A stretch of DNA of 64,000 bases from Elusimicrobiota bacterium (lineage in GTDB: Bacteria; Elusimicrobiota; Elusimicrobia; UBA1565; UBA9628): the NCBI GenBank assembly GCA_016209035.1, contig JACQWX010000001.1, forward strand, positions 1-64,000, read 5' to 3'. The notes beneath the pieces were generated by a model, which worked only from the letters and a program-made list of their open reading frames with translations, had not been told where the DNA came from and made no database searches. The translations under genes were made by a program, and so were the position numbers. Shown here piece after piece: positions 60,801-64,000 of this stretch (positions within the stretch are counted from its first letter, which is position 1; every line of letters begins with the position of its first letter).

Positions 60801-61376
60801 GATGTAGGACTGCTCGTGCTCCTCGGCGACCTTGCGGAAATGCTCGATCGCCAGGTCCCAGTCCTTGTCGTCGTAGGAAGCCTCGCCGAGACGGTACTGG
60901 GCGGACGCCGCCAGCCCCGATTTGTCGTCCCCCAGCACGGCCTCGAAGGCCCTGCGGGCGTTCTCCAGGGCGGCGACCGCCGCGGGGTTCTTGGGAGCGA
61001 GCATCCGAGCGGAGGAGGTCTTCTTGGCGGCCGCCTCGGCCTTGAGGATGGCCAGGGCGTGCTCCATGTAGGCCTCGCCGATCATGAAATTGGCGTCCGC
61101 GGTCCTCAGGCTACCTGGGAACCTCTTCAGGAAGCTCGTGAAGGCGGCCACGGTCGCGGTCTTGTCCTGCCCGGTGTCCTGGAAGAGCTGCGCCGCCGCG
61201 GAGAAGGCCTCGTCCTCGGCCTTGGTCTGCCCCGAGGTCGTCTTCTTCTTGCCGCCGAGGAACGGAAGCCACCCGGCCTGGGCCGCGGCCGGGGCCATGG
61301 CCAGCGCGCCCGCCAGCAGCCAGATTTTCCCTTCTTTCAGCAGGGAAATGCCGCAGGCATGTCTTAGATGTCGCAT
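57867..61376 (-). CDS. large periplasmic TPR protein of the Tol-like system
   Basis: 1169 residues with a signal peptide (IWLLAGALAMAPAAAQAG). From about residue 60 to 1040 it is an almost continuous array of TPR-like helical hairpins of 34-37 residues (AQYRLGEASYDDKDWDLAIE, AQFFIGDSFFLAEDFAGAIS, AQFYLGESYFFMGNYTEAAP). The last 120 residues are Lys/Pro/Arg-rich and disordered. It resembles CpoB/YbgF and the myxococcal AglT-type TPR proteins that work with Tol-like motors. TATCAT (61386-61391) lies 9 nt before the ATG. Confidence 0.88.
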   Translation of the reverse strand: MRHLRHACGISLLKEGKIWLLAGALAMAPAAAQAGWLPFLGGKKKTTSGQTKAEDEAFSAAAQLFQDTGQDKTATVAAFTSFLKRFPGSLRTADANFMIGEAYMEHALAILKAEAAAKKTSSARMLAPKNPAAVAALENARRAFEAVLGDDKSGLAASAQYRLGEASYDDKDWDLAIEHFRKVAEEHEQSYIVPEAMLAIVYSDLGLEKFSDAEQNLFLLGEAYPIFLKEPAVLYAQGIVALHKGDYSNAEKALKRVKTAEAQFYLGKTYLLSKRAFLAAAAFEQLIRDYPESDLKEEAQFFIGDSFFLAEDFAGAISKYQKFIQLYPESPLRVSALFRIGSSYFQKKDYVEARAHFQSVLDRYPKDFFAPLAQYFIAESHLIAGQVREALFAYTKVITQYEGRSAASDLKVLPLAYFKLSWTQYQVGDFAQAATTCGNFLSLYPANPLAKNVYIIQGNSLLGLRRHQEAVAAFQRVIEIAPSSEQAEQALFSILQTQHGLKSFNSILTSYQFIFRNLPPSKSKWRSLSYLYVAEAYLALNQVDEAKVIFEMVRKVYPDDPAAFYAVDGLAWCWAMKGEDHKALQERKKLQDMLAVAASTFTFSGTNELGIADSMFNQKNFDEAFQLYEKYAADNSGAPEAPAALYRAGQSLYQLRYYTQAIETWRKLKDRYPQAKETTQAVFQIADTLFRAQKYGEAVAAYKEIVSLYPQSPKLAMAMMRVAQSYYNAKDDADTLREAEALISRFPEAPETTDALDLMEAVFDRSKTSDFRAVLGSVVKANALNKVAGDAQSRLARRCFESKDFPGAAREFQRFSVDFTNHPDLAKAQFYLGESYFFMGNYTEAAPAFERLLNNFEKGTEWSLALFHLASAYYNLKKYDDAIRNYTRLIEEYPDADYVKAAQFNQALSYKALNKLDMAQYAYQRYVAAAGTSDESGQNALWEIFTIQKDRKDFAAALSTLEEIRDGSKSSSDAPLEAIYRMGEIYQTIGRAEDARKSFESMRSMQPANNPFRLQALIRLGEAYEKSAEYDQAASAYEDVARSAGQPLAGQVAAKAAQLRKLKSVRRPKPAARDETVIDREPERTQKALPAPKGKPGRKAAPPSARPARKAAAPQEEAGEPDEGSRVLIDTDRQGSPEPEPQPKATPAAKPPAKKSKVMELPGMSDDIQ

Positions 61377-61492
61377 GGGTGCTAGATGATACCCTATCTT
61401 GGCGGCATAAGAAAAGGGATGCAGGGCCGTTGATTGGACACTGGGGCGGCGGCCGGGTTCCTAGCGCGGCAGGACGACGAAGGAGAAAGCGC

Positions 61493-61684
61493 TTAAGACC
61501 ACGAGGCGACCAGCTCCCTCATCCCACGGACGAGCCCCGCGTCCGCGGCCGTCCATTCCATGATCCAGAGCACGCCGGCCATGAGGGAGGCCATGAGCAG
61601 GCCGCAGTGGACCGGATGGAGCCCCAGCATGAACCTCGTGAGCCCGGGGAGCTCGGCCCCATAGGAACTCAAGCGGTTCTCCAT
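61493..61684 (-). CDS. small membrane protein
   Basis: 63 residues from ATG 61684, 11 nt after the stop of the LURP-one-like gene. MENRLSSYGAELPGLTRFML leads into a hydrophobic segment (CGLLMASLMAGVLWIMEWT) and a short polar tail (GLVRGMRELVASWS). One, possibly two, membrane passes. It is probably cotranscribed with its neighbour. No family recognised. The 116 bp between it and the TPR gene hold only that gene's promoter. Confidence 0.55.
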   Translation of the reverse strand: MENRLSSYGAELPGLTRFMLGLHPVHCGLLMASLMAGVLWIMEWTAADAGLVRGMRELVASWS

Positions 61685-61695
61685 GGCCAGGAACG

Positions 61696-62463
61696 CTACT
61701 CGTCGCTGGAGCTGCGCTTGCCGGAATCCTCGGAAGCCTTCTTGCGGCGGTCGTTGTCGACCGAGCTCTTGAACACGCCGATCATCACGATCAGCCTGGG
61801 GTCCACGGCCTTGGGGTCGCGGATGGTCACGTCCCAGCGGTCCGTGAACCGGAGGAGGTTCTCCTTGAACCCCCGTCGGACCTCGGCCACCACGCGGCCG
61901 TCCGGCTGACGCAGGACCATCTCGGTAGAGAGCCACTCCACCTTCTCGGACTCCGCCGCCATGCGGCCTTGGCCGTCGAGGATGTTGTAGCTGGTATAGA
62001 CCTTGAAGAGCGACTTGAGGATGTTCTCCTTGATGGTGCCGATCACCCGGCCCTGCGGGTCCGTCACGTCCACGGTCGAGCCCAGAGCGAAAAACCGGGC
62101 CCGCGCCTGGGCCACCCTGTCGCCCTGGCCGTCGAGGTACTCGAAGGTCTTGGTCAACCGGAAGAACTTGCCCTCGATGAGGCCGAAGGCCTTGCCGGAG
62201 GGGTCCTTGAGGTCGAACTTCTCCACGAAGATGGTGAAGAACCTCTCGTAGATCGAGAACTGGGACGGGATCTGCGCAGAGGATGACTGCGCCTCGGCGG
62301 CTGTGGCCGCGGCCGCAACCATGTCGGTGGCCGGCGCGGGCCGGCCGGCGACCGCCTTGCGGAAGGCGGAGAGCTCCGGCAGGTCCGGGCTTTGGAACTC
62401 GGGGAAGACCTGGGCGGAGGCGACCGCGGCGGACAACAAGGGGACCAAGAAGAGGTAGCGCAT
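61696..62463 (-). CDS. secreted LURP-one-related (LOR/scramblase-like) protein
   Basis: 255 residues with a short signal peptide (MRYLFLVPLLSAAVASAQ). After an Ala-rich linker, the body (FFTIFVEKFDLKDPSGKAFG, ARARFFALGSTVDVTDPQGR, IGTIKENILKSLFKVYTSYN, WDVTIRDPKAVDPRLIVMIG) matches the LURP-one/Tubby-like beta-barrel family (DUF567/scramblase-like). The C-terminus is Lys/Ser-rich. TATAAT (62470-62475) lies 6 nt before the ATG. Role unknown; probably lipid-facing. Confidence 0.8.
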   Translation of the reverse strand: MRYLFLVPLLSAAVASAQVFPEFQSPDLPELSAFRKAVAGRPAPATDMVAAAATAAEAQSSSAQIPSQFSIYERFFTIFVEKFDLKDPSGKAFGLIEGKFFRLTKTFEYLDGQGDRVAQARARFFALGSTVDVTDPQGRVIGTIKENILKSLFKVYTSYNILDGQGRMAAESEKVEWLSTEMVLRQPDGRVVAEVRRGFKENLLRFTDRWDVTIRDPKAVDPRLIVMIGVFKSSVDNDRRKKASEDSGKRSSSDE

Positions 62464-62576
62464 GCCTCCATTATAGGGCTTGTGCGGGTCCCAGAATCAA
62501 GAGGGCCTTCCCGTCGGATTTCGGCCCATCCCTCCCCTAGGTCCATGGACTCATGAGGCGAAGCGCTGATTCGCCT

Positions 62577-63187
62577 GGGTGCGCCGAAAATTTGTAGGTA
62601 GCCGGCCTTGCACCCTCGTCAAGCGGTCAATAGAAACGGCGCTTCCCCGCGCAAAGACCAACCGAGCGCCTTTCCAGCCTGCGGTCGCGCTCCTCGGCAA
62701 GAAGGTCGCCCGCTTCCTCCGCAAGCTCCGTCGCGTCGATCAGGAGGCGATAGCCAAGCCCTACGAAGAGCTTGCCCCAGGTCGAGAGCTTGGCGTCTTC
62801 GCCCCGCTCGGCCCGATGGACGACCGAAGCGTTGACGCCGGCATGCTCGGCAAGCTGCCGCTGAGAGATTCCGCGTTCCAGCCGCAGTTCTTTGAGCAAC
62901 GTCGCCATGCGACGCGCCGTTCCTTGGGAGTCCATACTGTCTATACGAGATGACCCCCGAAAAGTTCCCACCCCCCCAGAGCCTTGCCTCCCTTGGTCCG
63001 TTGCTTCAAAGCAACACGGCTCGGAATAGATGCGTTATATCGCTGCGTTCGGGATGGATGTTGCAGCAAAGCAACGGACCAAAGGAGGCGCCCCTGCTGG
63101 AGTAAGCCAGACAAGGCCCCCCGGCATCCCCAAGCTTCCGGTCATGCGCCCGGTCTGGCCGGCTACCTGCAAATTTTCGGCGCACCC
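62577..63187. mobile_element. 611-bp element with 31-bp terminal inverted repeats and 8-bp target duplications
   Basis: Left end 62577-62607 (GGGTGCGCCGAAAATTTG...) and right end 63157-63187 are inverted repeats with one mismatch in 31. ATTCGCCT flanks both sides (62569-62576 and 63188-63195), a target-site duplication. Inside is one XRE-type gene and no transposase, so the element is non-autonomous. An inner inverted repeat TTGGTCCGTTGCTT (62993-63006, 63069-63082) and a hairpin at 63001-63014 lie in its right part. The family of the missing transposase is unknown. Confidence 0.88.
62627..62935 (-). CDS. XRE/HipB-like regulator carried by the mobile element
   Basis: 102 residues from ATG 62935. 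MATLLKELRLERGISQRQLA, EHAGVNASVVHRAERGEDAK and LSTWGKLFVGLGYRLLID form a HipB-type HTH domain; a Glu/Arg-rich tail follows. No HipA or other toxin is linked. It could repress a transposase supplied elsewhere or be an orphan antitoxin. A TATAGA box lies just upstream. Confidence 0.82.
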   Translation of the reverse strand: MDSQGTARRMATLLKELRLERGISQRQLAEHAGVNASVVHRAERGEDAKLSTWGKLFVGLGYRLLIDATELAEEAGDLLAEERDRRLERRSVGLCAGKRRFY

Positions 63188-63230
63188 ATTCGCCTTGACA
63201 AAAGGAGCCCGAGGGAGGCAAGATGGGAGG

Positions 63231-63419
63231 ATGAAGAAAAGCCCGTCGCCTTTCTGCGCCCTCCTGGCCGCAGTCTCGATGGCCGCGCCGCTCCAGGCCC
63301 TTGGCCAACCGGAGGTCTTCGTCCAGCTGGGGCACGTCGAGAACGTGGCCTCCATCGGCTTCTCCCCCGACGGCCTCCGCGTCCTGGCCTCGGACGTGGG
63401 CGGCCAGGTGGCTAGATGA
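63231..63419 (+). pseudogene. truncated WD40-repeat protein
   Basis: 62 residues: signal peptide (PFCALLAAVSMAAPLQALG), then one WD40-like repeat start (LGHVENVASIGFSPDGLRVL, ASDVGGQV), then a stop. Real WD40 proteins have several such repeats, so the rest is deleted or frame-lost. The mobile element is inserted only 43 bp upstream. The stop overlaps the next start (ATGA). A TTGACA at 63195-63200 may be part of its promoter. Confidence 0.6.
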
Positions 63420-63787
63420 CGCGGCTGGCCTTGCCGGTCCTCCTGCTGGGCCTCGCCGCCGCCCCGCCCGCTTCGGCCATGCAGGACACGCGCCTCGCCT
63501 GGGGCCGCAACGACACCAACTGGCACATGGGCGTGTCCTTCGGGGTGAGCCTGCTCGGCACGGAGCTCCTCGAGCTGGGCGGCTGGAAGCCCTGGAAGGC
63601 CGCCGCGGCGAGCTCTCTGGCGGTGGCGACCGCGGCCGTGGTCAAGGAGTTCCTCATCGACCGGTCGCCCTCCGGCAGCGACCTCATGGCCGACGGCATC
63701 GGCTTGGGAGCCCACGGCCTCCTCCAGTTCACCATCCACTTCGATTGGCCCACGAGCAAGGCGCCCGACGACAAGACCGACCAATGA
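63416..63787 (+). CDS. small secreted/membrane protein, DUF2279 (YfiM)-like
   Basis: 123 residues from ATG 63416 with a signal peptide (LALPVLLLGLAAAPPASA). WHMGVSFGVSLLGTELLELG, AAVVKEFLIDRSPSGSDLMA and ADGIGLGAHGLLQFTI resemble the YfiM/DUF2279 pattern (KE-x-x-D plus D-x-x-A-x-x-x-G). Envelope-localised; function unknown. It is coupled to the truncated WD40 gene. Confidence 0.7.
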   Translation: MTRLALPVLLLGLAAAPPASAMQDTRLAWGRNDTNWHMGVSFGVSLLGTELLELGGWKPWKAAAASSLAVATAAVVKEFLIDRSPSGSDLMADGIGLGAHGLLQFTIHFDWPTSKAPDDKTDQ

Positions 63788-63874
63788 CGGAACCTGTCGC
63801 TGCCGCGAGCGCGGCCGCCGACGCGAAGACCGGCTTTCAGTTCGGATGGACCGAAACCGTCGCGGGAAGTCCGC

Positions 63875-64000
63875 TCACCAAGCCGGCTTGAGACTCTTCG
63901 ATTCCTTCTCGGCCAGGACCTTGGCCAGGAAGTCGGCCTCGGTCACGCCGTTGAACTGGCGGCCGTCGCGCAGGCGCACGGCGAGGGTCTTGGATTCGAC
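63875..64000 (-). CDS. thrS: C-terminal end of threonyl-tRNA synthetase (partial)
   Basis: 41 codons run from the window edge to TGA 63875-63877. VESKTLAVRLRDGRQFNGVT and ADFLAKVLAEKE fit the end of the ThrRS anticodon-binding domain, where many homologues read V-R-x-R-D-G-K followed by a short helix. Too little is present for certainty. Confidence 0.45.
   Translation of the reverse strand, partial: VESKTLAVRLRDGRQFNGVTEADFLAKVLAEKESKSLKPAW

Noticed and set aside
56607..61367. 1586-codon plus-strand frame
   Set aside because: It is the antisense of the TPR protein and Tol genes, a product of high G+C third positions; the minus-strand proteins have clear domains.
63784..63891. 35-codon frame overlapping the stop of the YfiM-like gene
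   Set aside because: No Shine-Dalgarno, and it overlaps the putative thrS tail on the other strand.
1..64000. CRISPR array or rRNA genes
   Set aside because: No regularly spaced direct repeats and no rRNA-like sequence were seen on either strand.

Overview
The window is bacterial DNA with high G+C and dense coding. It comes from a diderm (Gram-negative-type) organism: it encodes Lgt and a Lnt-like enzyme, a TolQ/TolR/TonB-like operon, TolC/HlyD/RND efflux, AmpG, SecG and many signal peptides. The gene style (long signal-peptide proteins of unknown function, MFS proteins with long N-terminal extensions, an archaeal-type HMG-CoA synthase locus) would fit an uncultured lineage such as Elusimicrobiota. 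That is an inference; no rRNA or other decisive marker is present.

The left end (303-4071) holds the most interesting locus: a compact unit that looks like a RiPP (ribosomally made, modified peptide) pathway. A 26-residue peptide gene has its own -10 box, a perfect Shine-Dalgarno and a strong intrinsic terminator. It is followed by an MFS exporter, a radical SAM/SPASM enzyme with the complete SPASM cysteine pattern, and an M16 zinc protease with an intact HxxEH. The parts list recalls PQQ biosynthesis (PqqA/PqqE/PqqF), but pqqB, C and D are absent and the peptide is different.

From 4.1 to 11 kb come a small conserved protein, a frameshifted MFS gene and carAB. From 11 to 23 kb come an XRE regulator beside a perfect 48-bp palindrome, an OGG1-like glycosylase, secreted proteins, a stand-alone receiver, a PLD-like protein, a VOC/SDR pair, a PAS protein under a CRP-type palindrome, and a divergent lipoprotein-maturation locus (glycosyltransferase-Lnt fusion versus Lgt). 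From 23 to 35 kb come a 47-residue secreted peptide, an M14-like hydrolase, an IS630 remnant, an integron-type cassette (DUF4160-DUF2442 with an attC-like site), CstA, a cyclophilin, GlgX and a DUF900 lipoprotein. From 35 to 42.5 kb lies an efflux operon whose first gene fuses a TetR repressor to TolC, then HlyD, RND and AmpG.

From 42.5 to 61.4 kb nearly everything is on the minus strand: a HemN-like radical SAM protein, tRNA-Ala(GGC), two paralogous TPR membrane proteins (one frameshifted at a G7 run), a Mut7-C protein, tRNA-Leu(GAG), secG-pgk-gap, an archaeal-type HMG-CoA synthase/thiolase/DUF35 trio, and a Tol/Exb-like operon with an M50-like protein and a 1169-residue TPR protein. The right end has a LURP-one-like secreted protein, a 611-bp element with 31-bp terminal inverted repeats and 8-bp target duplications carrying an XRE gene, a truncated WD40 gene, and the C-terminus of what looks like thrS.

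Two window-wide patterns stand out. Many transcription-unit starts have a TANNNT-type -10 box only 6-11 nt before the start codon, as expected for leaderless mRNAs. Short GC-rich palindromic repeats recur both between and inside genes, in frame, in the manner of Rickettsia palindromic elements.
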